Assembly (NCBI RefSeq): GCF_003863335.1
Contig: NZ_RRAZ01000012.1
Location: 1-64,000 of the forward strand
DNA: 64,000 nt
DNA from: Falsigemmobacter faecalis
Lineage (GTDB): Bacteria > Pseudomonadota > Alphaproteobacteria > Rhodobacterales > Rhodobacteraceae
Reading direction: 5' to 3'
Numbering within the stretch: position 1 is the first letter of the stretch; the number at the start of each line of letters is the position of its first letter. Below the pieces are notes generated by a model, which worked only from the letters and a program-made list of their open reading frames with translations, did not search any database and was not told the origin of the DNA. This document shows positions 46,411 to 55,308 of this stretch, piece by piece. The translations under genes were made by a program, and so were the position numbers.

Positions 46411-47085
46411 AGCTTACAAACCCTGACAGGAATTATGAGAATATGCCTATTCCTCACAGAGGCGTGATTTCGCCAAGACGCCCGGCGCGGCAACAGCAGC
46501 CATGCGCCCGTTGCCGTGACTGATCGCTTAGGTGCAGACCGCGTCTGGCGTACTGACAGGCGTTGCTCAGGTGTGATCGTGACCACGGTTCAGATCTCAG
46601 CCATCCGCTACAGTCCTTCGGCCCCGATCCCGGATCCGTCCTTGTCGAAGGGATCTCTCAGCTTACGGCGCGCGCGCGCCTGGCATTGGGCGATGACGGC
46701 AGGATGCCGCCTTTGCGGGTGGTTTTGATCCGGCGGTTACAAGCCCTTCACCGGCCTCGCCCAGAGCGTTTTGCGACCATCCTTCGTCCGCAGGACTCCG
46801 TTAAAGCCTTCGCTGCGCCATCCGGATCGATGGGAATAAACTCGCCGGGCAGATCATCTGCGCTCCTTCCGCAGGGTCACCCTGGGCCAGCCCCCGAAGA
46901 TCGCCGAGCTTTGCAGCCCCGGGTCCAGGAGTGAGGTCGGGCGCTGTTATGTTCCAAGCGGCTCGCACGGCCCCAAAGCGGCCTGGCTCCGCGCTGAACT
47001 GGTCCGTTTCAACGCTTCGGCCAATTGCTCAACGACCTGGGCGAGCCGGACGGCGGCCCCTGCCTGCCCAATCGGTGAGCTCCGC
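46411..47085. other. Degenerate sequence inside the decayed IS
   Basis: About 675 bases between the recognisable IS66 pieces, without an intact gene. The minus frame near 47000-47085 ([21 protein letters not shown]) may be a fragment of the transposase N-terminal coiled coil. The rest is not assignable by eye. Confidence 0.5.
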
Positions 47086-47290
47086 TGCAGAGCCAGCCTG
47101 TCGCGACCTTTTCTGAAATCGACGGGCCAGGTGGCGCTCGGGATCCGCCTCCCCGGCGTCGGCCTCAGGATGAAGGCCCGCCAAAGGCACGGAGAAAATG
47201 GCCGACGGAAAGCCGGTTCGCCTGCAGGCCGTGGTGCCGCGCCACCTCACCTCCGGATGCATCCTTCTCAAGCGTCCAAGGCAGGGTCCG
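47086..47290 (-). pseudogene. IS66-family tnpA and tnpB remnants
   Basis: On the minus strand, 47290 to about 47203 reads as [22 protein letters not shown] (core [14 protein letters not shown]), matching the helix-turn-helix of the IS66 first ORF. Then 47131 to 47086 reads [15 protein letters not shown], matching the start of the TnpB protein (PVDFRKGxDGLA). Their order and strand agree with the transposase remnant at 46162-46410, so they are parts of one decayed element. No intact ORF remains. Confidence 0.75.
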
Positions 47291-47468
47291 CGCCTTCGCC
47301 ACCGGCGATGGCCAGAGGCAAATCCATCAACACGCGGCGGTGTGAGAAACGCAATTTGAACCAGGATTGCAAAACGCATTCCCATCAGACAACGGGCATA
47401 GGCTCGCAGCTGTCTTTACCGCGGAGAATGAGGCGGACAGCGACCGCTTTCACCGATCCGCATCGCGC

Positions 47469-49274
47469 TCACCACAGGATCGAAGCGCCATTTTCCGCCC
47501 CCGAAGCCCGCGCCCGCAGCCCCGCAAAGAGCTCGCGCCCGGTGCCAAAATCGTTCGCCGAGAGATCCGCCACCGCCACAGGGCGCTCTGCGAAGCCCGG
47601 TTCCAGCACGATAAGCTCGCCGCTGCCGGCATCAAGCCGCACCAGGTCGCCATCGCGCAGCCGCGCCAGCGGTCCGCCATCCGCCGCTTCCGGGCTGAGG
47701 TGGATGGCTGCCGGAACTTTACCGGAAGCTCCCGACATCCGCCCGTCCGTCAGCAGCGCGACCCGCAGACCCCGGGCCTGCAGAACCGAAAGCACCGGCG
47801 TCAGCCCGTGCAGCTCCGGCATCCCATTGGCCCGCGGCCCCTGAAAGCGCACGGCAATAATGACATCTGACGTGAACTCTCCGGCGCGGAAGGCCTCTTT
47901 TACGGCCTCCTGGGTCTGAAACACCCGGGCAGGCGCTTCGATCAGATGGCGATCCTCAGGGATCGAAGAGACCTTCATCACCCCGCGCCCCAGATTTCCC
48001 TGCAAAGCGACAAGGCCGCCGCTGGGTTGAAAGGGCGCCGCAACGGGCCGCAGAATCCGGTCATTCAGCGAGGCCCCCGAGACGCTCTGCCATGACAGAG
48101 CCCCCTCGCGCAGCACCGGCTCTTCGGCATAGGCCGAGAGGCCCCGACCGGCGACGGTCGCCACATCCTCATGCAGCAGCCCCGCATCCAGCAACTGACG
48201 CACCAGCCAGGCGATGCCGCCCGCAGCGTGGAAATGGTTCACATCCGCCAGACCATTGGGATAGACCCGCGCCAGCAGCGGCACCACCTCTGAGAGATCG
48301 GCAAAATCGGATATGTCGAGCAGGATCCCCGCCGTCCGCGCCATGGCCGGAAGATGCAGCACCAGATTGGTCGAGCCCCCGGTTGCCATCAGCCCGACGA
48401 TGCCGTTCACAAAGGCCTTTTCGCTCAGCACATGGCCTGCGGGGGTGAATTCGGCTCCCCGCGCGGTGATCGCGGCCGCGCGTGCGACCGCCGCTTCCGT
48501 CAGCGCGCTGCGCAAAGGCGTGCCGGGGTTCACAAAGGCCGCGCCCGGCAGATGGAGGCCCATCAGCTCCATCAGCATCTGATTGGTATTGGCCGTGCCG
48601 TAAAAGGTGCAGGTACCCGAGCCGTGATAGCTGGCCATCTCCGCCGCCATCAATTCCGCCCGGCTGATCTCTCCGGCCGCAAAGCGCTGGCGCACCTTCG
48701 CCTTTTCGTCATTCGGCAGTCCTGAGGTCATCGGGCCTGCGGGCACAAAGACCGCCGGAATATGGCCAAAGCTTGCCGCCGCCATCACCAGACCGGGCAC
48801 GATTTTATCGCAGACCCCAAGCCAGAGTGCGGCGTCAAAACAGTCGTGGCTCATGGCGACGCCTGAGGCGAGCGCAATGACATCGCGCGACATCAGGCTC
48901 AGCTCCATGCCTGCGCGGCCCTGCGTCACGCCGTCACACATCGCCGGCACGCCGCCTGCGACCTGGGCCGTGGCCCCGGCGCGGCGGGCGTAGTCGCGGA
49001 TCTGGGCGGGATAATCCTCATAGGGACGATGCGCCGAAAGCATATCGTTATAGGCGGTCACGATGCCGATATTCGGGGCCGCCGCCGCGGCGATCGCCGC
49101 CTGATCCGGACCGGCCCCCGCCGAGGCATGGGCCGCATTTGAGCAGTCGAGATGCGCGCGGGCAGGGCCGATGGCTGCCGCCCGCTCCAGACGCTCCAGA
49201 TATCGCCCGCGGGTCTCAGACGACCGGGCCACGATGCGGCGGGTCACTTCAGCGATGCGCGAATGGATGGTCAT
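47469..49274 (-). CDS. edd: 6-phosphogluconate dehydratase
   Basis: 601 residues, the normal Edd length in the IlvD/Edd family. Cluster and active-site motifs are [40 protein letters not shown] (quoted core CDKIVPG), [16 protein letters not shown] and [17 protein letters not shown]. It dehydrates 6-phosphogluconate to KDPG in the Entner-Doudoroff pathway. The chosen ATG opens with [13 protein letters not shown], as in homologues; the longer frame upstream is low-quality sequence. No eda gene (KDPG aldolase) follows; the decayed IS66 element lies there instead. Confidence 0.96.
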   Translation of the reverse strand: MTIHSRIAEVTRRIVARSSETRGRYLERLERAAAIGPARAHLDCSNAAHASAGAGPDQAAIAAAAAPNIGIVTAYNDMLSAHRPYEDYPAQIRDYARRAGATAQVAGGVPAMCDGVTQGRAGMELSLMSRDVIALASGVAMSHDCFDAALWLGVCDKIVPGLVMAAASFGHIPAVFVPAGPMTSGLPNDEKAKVRQRFAAGEISRAELMAAEMASYHGSGTCTFYGTANTNQMLMELMGLHLPGAAFVNPGTPLRSALTEAAVARAAAITARGAEFTPAGHVLSEKAFVNGIVGLMATGGSTNLVLHLPAMARTAGILLDISDFADLSEVVPLLARVYPNGLADVNHFHAAGGIAWLVRQLLDAGLLHEDVATVAGRGLSAYAEEPVLREGALSWQSVSGASLNDRILRPVAAPFQPSGGLVALQGNLGRGVMKVSSIPEDRHLIEAPARVFQTQEAVKEAFRAGEFTSDVIIAVRFQGPRANGMPELHGLTPVLSVLQARGLRVALLTDGRMSGASGKVPAAIHLSPEAADGGPLARLRDGDLVRLDAGSGELIVLEPGFAERPVAVADLSANDFGTGRELFAGLRARASGAENGASILW

Positions 49275-49462
49275 ATAGGCTCCGGGACGGGCAGGTGTGC
49301 CCCTTAAATGTAGGTTCCGCGTTGCACAGACACAAGCAATCGCCACCCAAAGGCGCGGGCATTGCGCCAGGCGCATGGCGGCTCTGCACTGCAGCATCAT
49401 TGTGCAATCGCAGCATAAGGCCCATTTGGGGGACAACGCAGCAGAAATTTCCGGAGCCTGTC

Positions 49463-49648
49463 ATGAGCAAATCTTTCACTCCCGCCGCCCCCCTGACCCC
49501 GCAGGAACTCAATACCATCCTCCGCGAAGCCCGCGCCCACCGCGCCCGCGTTCTGGCGAAGGGTGTCTCGGCCATCGCGCAGCGTCTGCGTGCGCTCTTT
49601 GGGGCCGGTTCGCGGACTGCGGGCAAAGGTCAGAACCGCGCGGTCTGA
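49463..49648 (+). CDS. Small basic protein of unknown function (61 aa)
   Basis: 61 residues: a short Ser/Thr/Pro N-terminus, then LTPQELNTILREARAHRARV and an amphipathic, Arg-rich helix (SAIAQRLRALFGAG). GGAG lies a few bases before the ATG, and a strong terminator follows the stop, so it is a genuine transcription unit. It resembles short Rhodobacterales proteins built from an Arg-rich helix, but I cannot name the family with confidence. It is divergent from edd. Confidence 0.7.
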   Translation: MSKSFTPAAPLTPQELNTILREARAHRARVLAKGVSAIAQRLRALFGAGSRTAGKGQNRAV

Positions 49649-49675
49649 TCCTCTCTCCGCCTCTCTGAAAAGACG

Positions 49676-49706
49676 GCCCCGGCATCCGCCCGGGGCTTTT
49701 CTTTTT
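49676..49706 (+). terminator. Terminator after the 61-aa gene
   Basis: GCCCCGG pairs with CCGGGGC over a seven-base loop, followed by TTTTCTTTTT. Confidence 0.9.
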
Positions 49707-49764
49707 GAGGCCCGCGGCCTCACATTTCCCTTCCTCACAAGGCGCGCGGCGCGTAAAAGAGCCC

Positions 49765-50964
49765 ATGAGTGTATCATCCTATCCCATTGTCCGCCTGCGT
49801 CCCAAAGCCGAAGCCCGCGCGATCCGCCACGGTTTCCCCTGGGTCTATGGCGATGAACTGGTCACCGACCGCCGCACCCAGGGCCTTGAGCCCGGCGCGC
49901 TGGCGATCCTCGAAGATGCTGAGCGCCGGACGCTTGGTCTTGTGACCGTCAACACCCGTTCGCGCATCATTGCGCGGATGATTGACCGCGATCCGGAAGC
50001 CGTGATCGATCAGGCCTGGTTCGAAATCCGCCTGAAGCGCGCGCTCGATCTGCGTGAGCGGCTTTATGCTGATCCCTTCTATCGTCTGGTCCATGCCGAA
50101 GCCGATGGCCTGCCGGGCGTGGTCATCGACCGTTTCGGTGATGTCGCCGTGGTGCAGCCGAATGCGGCCTGGGCAGAGACTCACCTTGAGGCTCTTGTGG
50201 CCGCGCTGGTCGCGGTGACCGGCGTCAGCGCCGTTGTGAAAAACGGCTCGGGCCGCTCGCGCGGGCTGGAAGGCCTGCCGGAAGAGACCCTTCTGCTGCG
50301 CGGTGACCTCAACGGCCCGGTGCCGGTGAAGATGAACGGCGCGATCTATATGGCTGACCTGATTGGTGGCCAGAAGACCGGCCTGTTCTACGATCAGCGT
50401 CCGAACCACGCCTTTGCGGCTGCGCTCTCGCGCGGGCAAAAGGTGCTGGACGTCTTCTCGCATGTCGGCGGCTTTGGTCTGGCGGCGCTGGCCGCGGGGG
50501 CGGCTTCGGCGCTGTCCGTGGACGGCTCTGCAGCGGCTCTCGATCTGGCGCGCAAAGGCGCAGAGGCCATGGGCGCCTCGGATCGCTTTGCCACGCGGCA
50601 GGGCGATGCCTTTGCAACCCTGGAGGCCCTGGCGGCTGAGGGAGAGCAGTTCGGCGTTGTGATCTGCGATCCGCCCGCCTTCGCTCCGGCCAAGCCGGCG
50701 CTGGAAGCCGGTCTGCGTGCCTATGAGCGTGTGGCCCGTCTGGCGGCCCCGCTGGTCGCCCCGGGCGGCATTCTGGTGCTTTGCTCGTGTTCGCATGCCG
50801 CGGATCTGAGCGCGTTCCGCAATGCCTCGGCGCGCGGTATCGGTCGCGGCGGTCGTCGCAGCCAGATCCTTCACACCGGTTTTGCAGGCCCCGACCACCC
50901 GGTGCTGCCGCAGCTGGCAGAGGGCGGCTATCTCAAGGCCCTTGCTTTCCGTCTGGACGGCTGA
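49765..50964 (+). CDS. Class I SAM-dependent rRNA methyltransferase, RlmI-like
   Basis: 399 residues. An N-terminal PUA domain (PIVRLRPKAEARAIRHGFPW onward, about 1-80) is followed by a middle beta-barrel and a Rossmann methyltransferase domain: KTGLFYDQRPNH, VLDVFSHVGGFGLAAL, VICDPPAFAP and LCSCSH. This is the RlmI/RlmK-type layout; RlmI makes m5C1962 in 23S rRNA. The substrate base here is assumed from the family. The ATG at 49765 starts the PUA domain. A bidirectional terminator follows the gene. Confidence 0.93.
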   Translation: MSVSSYPIVRLRPKAEARAIRHGFPWVYGDELVTDRRTQGLEPGALAILEDAERRTLGLVTVNTRSRIIARMIDRDPEAVIDQAWFEIRLKRALDLRERLYADPFYRLVHAEADGLPGVVIDRFGDVAVVQPNAAWAETHLEALVAALVAVTGVSAVVKNGSGRSRGLEGLPEETLLLRGDLNGPVPVKMNGAIYMADLIGGQKTGLFYDQRPNHAFAAALSRGQKVLDVFSHVGGFGLAALAAGAASALSVDGSAAALDLARKGAEAMGASDRFATRQGDAFATLEALAAEGEQFGVVICDPPAFAPAKPALEAGLRAYERVARLAAPLVAPGGILVLCSCSHAADLSAFRNASARGIGRGGRRSQILHTGFAGPDHPVLPQLAEGGYLKALAFRLDG

Positions 50965-51010
50965 GGCGATACAGGCCCGGCCTGATCGCTGATATCGCGA
51001 AATAATGCGC

Positions 51011-51038
51011 AGCCCGCGGCGGAAACGCCGCGGGCTTT
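51011..51038. terminator. Bidirectional terminator, RlmI-like/49-aa genes
   Basis: AGCCCGCGGCG-GAAA-CGCCGCGGGCT with TTT after it. It lies between convergent genes, eight bases past the end of the 49-aa gene on the minus strand. Confidence 0.85.
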
Positions 51039-51046
51039 GCTATGGA

Positions 51047-51196
51047 TCAGGGGGCGGTCAGCGCCATCATGGCAAAGGCAAAGAGCGAAAAGATCACTGC
51101 GATGGTTTTCGCCGCTGAGACCGGGAAACGCAGAAATGTTTCATGATATTCTTCGCCTTCTGACAAAAGGACGCTGAAATGGTCGGTGTCTTTCAT
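51047..51196 (-). CDS. 49-aa single-helix membrane protein
   Basis: 49 residues, starting MKDTDHFSVLLSEGEEYHET. A soluble acidic N-terminus (1-20) is followed by a basic hinge (FLRFPVSAAK) and one membrane helix (TIAVIFSLFAFAMMALTA, about 31-48). GAGGAGG lies at good spacing before the ATG, and a strong hairpin terminator follows, which makes it a convincing small gene. The size and layout recall bacterial aa3-type cytochrome oxidase subunit IV, but similarity is too weak to assert. No oxidase genes are nearby. Confidence 0.75.
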   Translation of the reverse strand: MKDTDHFSVLLSEGEEYHETFLRFPVSAAKTIAVIFSLFAFAMMALTAP

Positions 51197-51469
51197 CTGT
51201 GCCTCCTCGCCTGCATTCGGTCAGAGTAGCCGTATGTCGTTTACATATTATGGCCGGAAATTGGATTTCCTCATGAAATTTTGCATGAGATTTATACATT
51301 TTTGCGTGTGAGCCTGGAACACCACAGAATTTCCTTTGGAGTTGCAGGCCCCGAAGCGCGCTCGCCTCTGTCTTTTGATCCCCCCTTGCAGAGGTCTGCC
51401 GCAGCGGGCAGGCTGGTGCAAAGAAGACGCAGAACCGGCCGGCCCGGTCTGTTACAAGGGGCCAGCTCC

Positions 51470-52636
51470 ATGCCGATAAAAAACCGATTCGCCGAACTCC
51501 TGCCCGAGATCACCGCCTGGCGGCAGGATTTTCACCGCCATCCTGAGCTGATGTATGAGGTGCATCGCACCGCCGGGATCGTGGCCGAAAAGCTGAAGGA
51601 CTTCGGCTGCGATGAGGTGGTGCCGGGGATCGGCCGCACCGGGGTGGTGGGCGTCATTCACGGCAAATCCACCGCCTCGGGCAAAGTGATCGGGCTGCGC
51701 GCCGATATGGACGCGCTGCCGATCCCGGAGGCCAGCGGCGTCGATTATGCCTCGACCATTCCCGGTGTCAGCCATGCCTGCGGCCATGACGGCCACACGG
51801 CGATGCTGCTGGGGGCTGCGAAATATCTGGCGGAAACCCGCAATTTCGACGGCACCGTGGTGCTGCTGTTCCAGCCCGCCGAAGAGGGCGGCGCCGGTGG
51901 CAAAGCCATGGTCGATGACGGCGTGATGGAGCGCTGGAACATCCAGGAAGTCTACGGCATGCACAATATGCCGGGAATTAAGGCAGGGACCTTTGCGATC
52001 CGTCCCGGCGCGCTGCTGGCCTCGGCCGACAGCTTGGAGATCCGGGTGACCGGCAAGGGCGGCCATGCGGCGGCCCCGCATCAGGCGATTGATACCGCGT
52101 TGGTCGCGGCACAGATCATCGTCTCGGCGCAGAGCGTGGTTTCGCGCAATGTCGATCCGCTCAAAAGCGTGGTGCTCTCGATCTGCACCATTGAGACCGA
52201 CAGTCAGGCCCGCAATGTCATTCCCCATACGGTGAAGATGACCGGCACGGTGCGCTGCCTTGATGAGGCGATGCGCGATGTCGCCGAAGAGAGCCTGCGC
52301 CGCATCGTCACCTCAACCGCTGAGGCCTTTGGCGCGACGGCGGAGCTGATCTATGATCGTGGTTATCCGGTGACGGTGAACCACCCCGCGCAGACCGAAT
52401 TTGCCGCCGATATCGCCGCTGAAATCACCTCTGCGGTGAACCGCGACACGCCCCCGGTCATGCCGGCGGAAGACTTCGCCTATATGCTGGAAGCGCGTCC
52501 GGGGGCCTATATGTTCCTCGGCAATGGCGACACGCCGATGTGCCATCACCCGGCCTACCGCTTTGACGATGAGATCATGCCGCTGGGCTGCAGCTGGTTT
52601 GCGCTGCTGGCTGAGCGCCGTATGCCCGCCCGATAA
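51470..52636 (+). CDS. M20 family metallopeptidase/amidohydrolase, copy 1
   Basis: 388 residues. The M20D metal and catalytic motifs are present: GLRADMDALPI, HACGHDGHTAMLLGAAKYL, QPAEEGGAGGKAM (catalytic Glu) and YGMHNMPG, with a dimerisation domain (GKGGHAAAPHQAIDTALVA) and the terminal MPAEDFAYM / CHHPAYRFDD pair. Related enzymes hydrolyse N-acyl amino acids such as hippurate. AAGGGG lies 10 bases before the chosen ATG, and the upstream in-frame region is not protein-like. The next gene, a paralogue, starts 27 bases downstream. Confidence 0.95.
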   Translation: MPIKNRFAELLPEITAWRQDFHRHPELMYEVHRTAGIVAEKLKDFGCDEVVPGIGRTGVVGVIHGKSTASGKVIGLRADMDALPIPEASGVDYASTIPGVSHACGHDGHTAMLLGAAKYLAETRNFDGTVVLLFQPAEEGGAGGKAMVDDGVMERWNIQEVYGMHNMPGIKAGTFAIRPGALLASADSLEIRVTGKGGHAAAPHQAIDTALVAAQIIVSAQSVVSRNVDPLKSVVLSICTIETDSQARNVIPHTVKMTGTVRCLDEAMRDVAEESLRRIVTSTAEAFGATAELIYDRGYPVTVNHPAQTEFAADIAAEITSAVNRDTPPVMPAEDFAYMLEARPGAYMFLGNGDTPMCHHPAYRFDDEIMPLGCSWFALLAERRMPAR

Positions 52637-52663
52637 ACCACACGACCAACAGGGAAGACCAAA

Positions 52664-53833
52664 ATGCCGGTGAAAAACCGCCTTGCAGAACTGCAGCCCG
52701 AAATCGCCGCCTGGCGCCAGCACCTGCATGAGAACCCCGAGCTGCAGTATGAGCTTTATAAGACCTCTGCCTTCGTCGAAGCGCGTCTGCGCGAGATGGA
52801 GCTCGATGAGATCACCACCGGCATCGGCAAAACCGGTGTGGTCGGCGTGATCAAAGGGCGCAGCAATACCTCGGGCAAAGTGGTGCTGCTGCGCGCCGAT
52901 ATGGATGCGCTGCCGATCCTGGAAGACACCGGGCTTGAGTATCAGTCGAAAACCCCCGGCGTGATGCATGCCTGCGGCCATGACGGCCACACCGCCATGC
53001 TGCTGGGGGCTTCGAAATACCTGTCAGAAACCCGCAATTTCGACGGCACTGTGGTGCTGATGTTCCAGCCCGCCGAAGAGGGCGGTGCCGGTGCCAAAGC
53101 GATGATCGACGACGGCATTCTGACCCGCTGGGGCAAGGTCTCAGAGGCCTATGGCATGCACAACTGGCCGGGCATTGCGACGGGGCAGTTCGCGGTGAAG
53201 CCGGGTCCGCTGATGGCGGCCACCAATACCTTCCGCATCGTGGTCAAGGGCCGGGGCGGTCACGCGGCAAAACCGCATGACACGATTGACCCCACGGTCA
53301 TCGGCTCGCAGATCGTGCTGGCGCTGCAGACCATCGCCTCGCGCGTCAATGATCCGCTGAAATCGATCGTGGTCTCGGTCACCTCGTTCCAGACCAGCTC
53401 TGAGGCCTATAACGTGATCCCGCAGCAGGTTGAGCTGCGCGGCACGGTGCGCACGCTTTACAAAGAAAGCCGCGAGCTGGCCGGGGAGCGCGTGAAAGCC
53501 ATCGCTGAGGGCACTGCGCTCGCGCATGGTGCCGAGGCTGAGGTGGAGTGGATTGAGGGCTATCCCGGCGTCATCAACCATGAGGTTGAGACCGGCTATG
53601 CCATCAAGGTTGCCGAAGAGGTCTCGGGCGTGCCGGTGCATCCGATCCTGCCGACCATGGGCGGCGAAGATTTCGCCTATGTGCTGGAAGAAGTGCCGGG
53701 CGCTTATATCTTTATGGGCAATGGCGATACCGCAGGGGTTCACCATCCGGCCTATAACTTCGACGATACGGCCATCCCGGCGGGCTCGTCCTGGCTGGTG
53801 GGCATGGTGGAAAGCCGCCTGCCGATCGCATGA
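52664..53833 (+). CDS. M20 family metallopeptidase/amidohydrolase, copy 2
   Basis: 389 residues, alignable without large gaps to the previous gene. Shared or near-identical stretches include RADMDALPI, HACGHDGHTAMLLGA and NFDGTVVL.FQPAEEGGAG. Metal-binding His/Asp/Glu residues are intact (YGMHNWPG, MGGEDFAYV, VHHPAYNFDD). The N-termini of both copies match (MPIKNRFAEL versus MPVKNRLAEL), which supports the chosen starts and a tandem duplication. Hippurate-hydrolase-like deacylation is likely, with substrates of the two copies possibly diverged. Confidence 0.95.
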   Translation: MPVKNRLAELQPEIAAWRQHLHENPELQYELYKTSAFVEARLREMELDEITTGIGKTGVVGVIKGRSNTSGKVVLLRADMDALPILEDTGLEYQSKTPGVMHACGHDGHTAMLLGASKYLSETRNFDGTVVLMFQPAEEGGAGAKAMIDDGILTRWGKVSEAYGMHNWPGIATGQFAVKPGPLMAATNTFRIVVKGRGGHAAKPHDTIDPTVIGSQIVLALQTIASRVNDPLKSIVVSVTSFQTSSEAYNVIPQQVELRGTVRTLYKESRELAGERVKAIAEGTALAHGAEAEVEWIEGYPGVINHEVETGYAIKVAEEVSGVPVHPILPTMGGEDFAYVLEEVPGAYIFMGNGDTAGVHHPAYNFDDTAIPAGSSWLVGMVESRLPIA

Positions 53834-53938
53834 TCTGAGGGGCGCTGCGGGCGTTCTGCCCTTTTCGGGAGGCTCGCCGCGCCCTACATAGCTTACGAGT
53901 GAGGCGGGGCGCGGCACGCCCCGGCCAAGGAGCGTAAG

Positions 53939-55051
53939 ATGACCCCGAATTCCCTGACCATCGCTGAAATCGCTGCCGCCATCGGCGCCCGCGCTGCGGG
54001 CAAGACCGATCTGCGGGTGCTCCGCGCGGCCGAGCCTCACACCGCGGGCCCCGAGGATCTGGCGCTGGCAATGGACCCGAAATATGCGGGCGGGCTGGAG
54101 CAGGGACAGGCGCGCGCGGCCGTGATCTGGGACGGGGCGGACCACCGCACACTTGGCCTGGAGGCGGCGATCTATATCTCGCGTCCGCGCCTTGCCATGG
54201 CGGGGATTGCCCGTGCCTTTGATCCCGGCCCCGAGATTGCCCCTGGCATCCACCCGATGTCGGTGATCGACCCCAGTGCCGAGATCGGCGAAGGCGCGGC
54301 CATCGGCCCCTTCGTCACCATTGGCGCAGGCGTGAAAATCGGCCCCGGCGCGCGGATCGCCAGCCATGTCTCCATCGCTGAATATGCGGTCATCGGCGCG
54401 GATGCGCTGCTGCTGCAGGGCGTGCGCATCTGTCACCGCGTGACCATCGGGGACCGCTTTATCGCCCATCCCGGCGTGGTGATCGGCGCGGATGGCTTTT
54501 CCTTTGTGACGCCCGAGAAATCCGGCGTCGAGCAGATCCGCGACAGCCTGGGCGAGCGCAAAGACTTCCGCGAGCAGACCTGGACCCGCATCGCCTCGCT
54601 CGGCGGGGTGGAGATCGGCGATGATGTCGAGATCGGCGCCAATTCCTGCGTGGATCGCGGCTCGGTCAGGGCCACGCGCATCGGCGCAGGCAGCAAGCTC
54701 GATAATATGGTGCATGTCGGCCATAACGTGCAGGTGGGACGCGACTGCCTGCTCTGTGGTCAGGTGGGCATTGCAGGCTCTTCGACCATTGGCGACCGCA
54801 CGGTTCTGGGCGGGCAATGCGGCGTCTCGGATAATATTTCCGTCGGCGCGGATGTGATTGCCGGTGGCGCGAGTAAAATCTTTACCAATGTTCCGGCAGG
54901 AAGGGTGATCCTTGGCAGCCCGGCGGTGAAGATGGAGACCCAGATTGAGATCAATAAATCCCTCCGTCGTCTGCCGCGCTTTATGGCAAAGATGGAGGCA
55001 CTCCATAAATCCCTCACCGCCAAAGCCCCGGAAGGCCCGGAGCAGGCATGA
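53939..55051 (+). CDS. lpxD: UDP-3-O-acylglucosamine N-acyltransferase LpxD
   Basis: 370 residues. An N-terminal UDP-binding domain (1-100) precedes a left-handed beta-helix of hexapeptide repeats, with the catalytic His in NMVHVGHNVQVG. LpxD adds the N-linked hydroxyacyl chain to the lipid A precursor, using an acyl-ACP. It is not followed by fabZ-lpxA as in many genomes. Instead an ACP gene overlaps its stop by four bases, and a ketosynthase gene overlaps the ACP gene. This suggests a dedicated acyl supply, or a second LpxD-like enzyme with a special role. Confidence 0.93.
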   Translation: MTPNSLTIAEIAAAIGARAAGKTDLRVLRAAEPHTAGPEDLALAMDPKYAGGLEQGQARAAVIWDGADHRTLGLEAAIYISRPRLAMAGIARAFDPGPEIAPGIHPMSVIDPSAEIGEGAAIGPFVTIGAGVKIGPGARIASHVSIAEYAVIGADALLLQGVRICHRVTIGDRFIAHPGVVIGADGFSFVTPEKSGVEQIRDSLGERKDFREQTWTRIASLGGVEIGDDVEIGANSCVDRGSVRATRIGAGSKLDNMVHVGHNVQVGRDCLLCGQVGIAGSSTIGDRTVLGGQCGVSDNISVGADVIAGGASKIFTNVPAGRVILGSPAVKMETQIEINKSLRRLPRFMAKMEALHKSLTAKAPEGPEQA

Positions 55052-55308
55052 CGGCTGAGGCGCGCATTCTGTCGATTGTGGCGGCCCAGTGCCGGCGGTC
55101 TGTCACGGAGTTGCGTCTCAGCGATACGCCCGAGACTCTGGGCCTCGACAGCATGGCGCTGGTGGAGATCCTCTTCGCGCTGGAGGAGGATTTCGGGCTT
55201 TCGCTGCCCTTTAACGCCAATACGCCCGAGGCCGGGGGGGTGGATTTCTCCACCCTCGCCGCGCTGATTTCCGGGGTTGAGGCGCATCTGGCAGAGGCTG
55301 CGCCGTGA
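55048..55308 (+). CDS. Acyl carrier protein, lpxD-linked
   Basis: 86 residues. The phosphopantetheine site is GLDSMALVEILFALEEDFG, with Ser at about 32, and the domain ends in a helix (LAALISGVEAHL). It differs from housekeeping AcpP, which has DSLDTVELVM, and is not as long as the rhizobial AcpXL. It starts within the lpxD stop (ATGA) and its stop lies in the ketosynthase start (GTGA), so all three proteins should be made together. It probably carries the acyl chain for LpxD or for chain building by the next enzyme. Confidence 0.9.
   Translation: MTAEARILSIVAAQCRRSVTELRLSDTPETLGLDSMALVEILFALEEDFGLSLPFNANTPEAGGVDFSTLAALISGVEAHLAEAAP

Noticed and set aside
53141-55006. Long antisense frame opposite the second M20 gene and lpxD
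   Set aside because: Shadow of two strongly supported genes; composition is typical of antisense frames in high-GC genomes.
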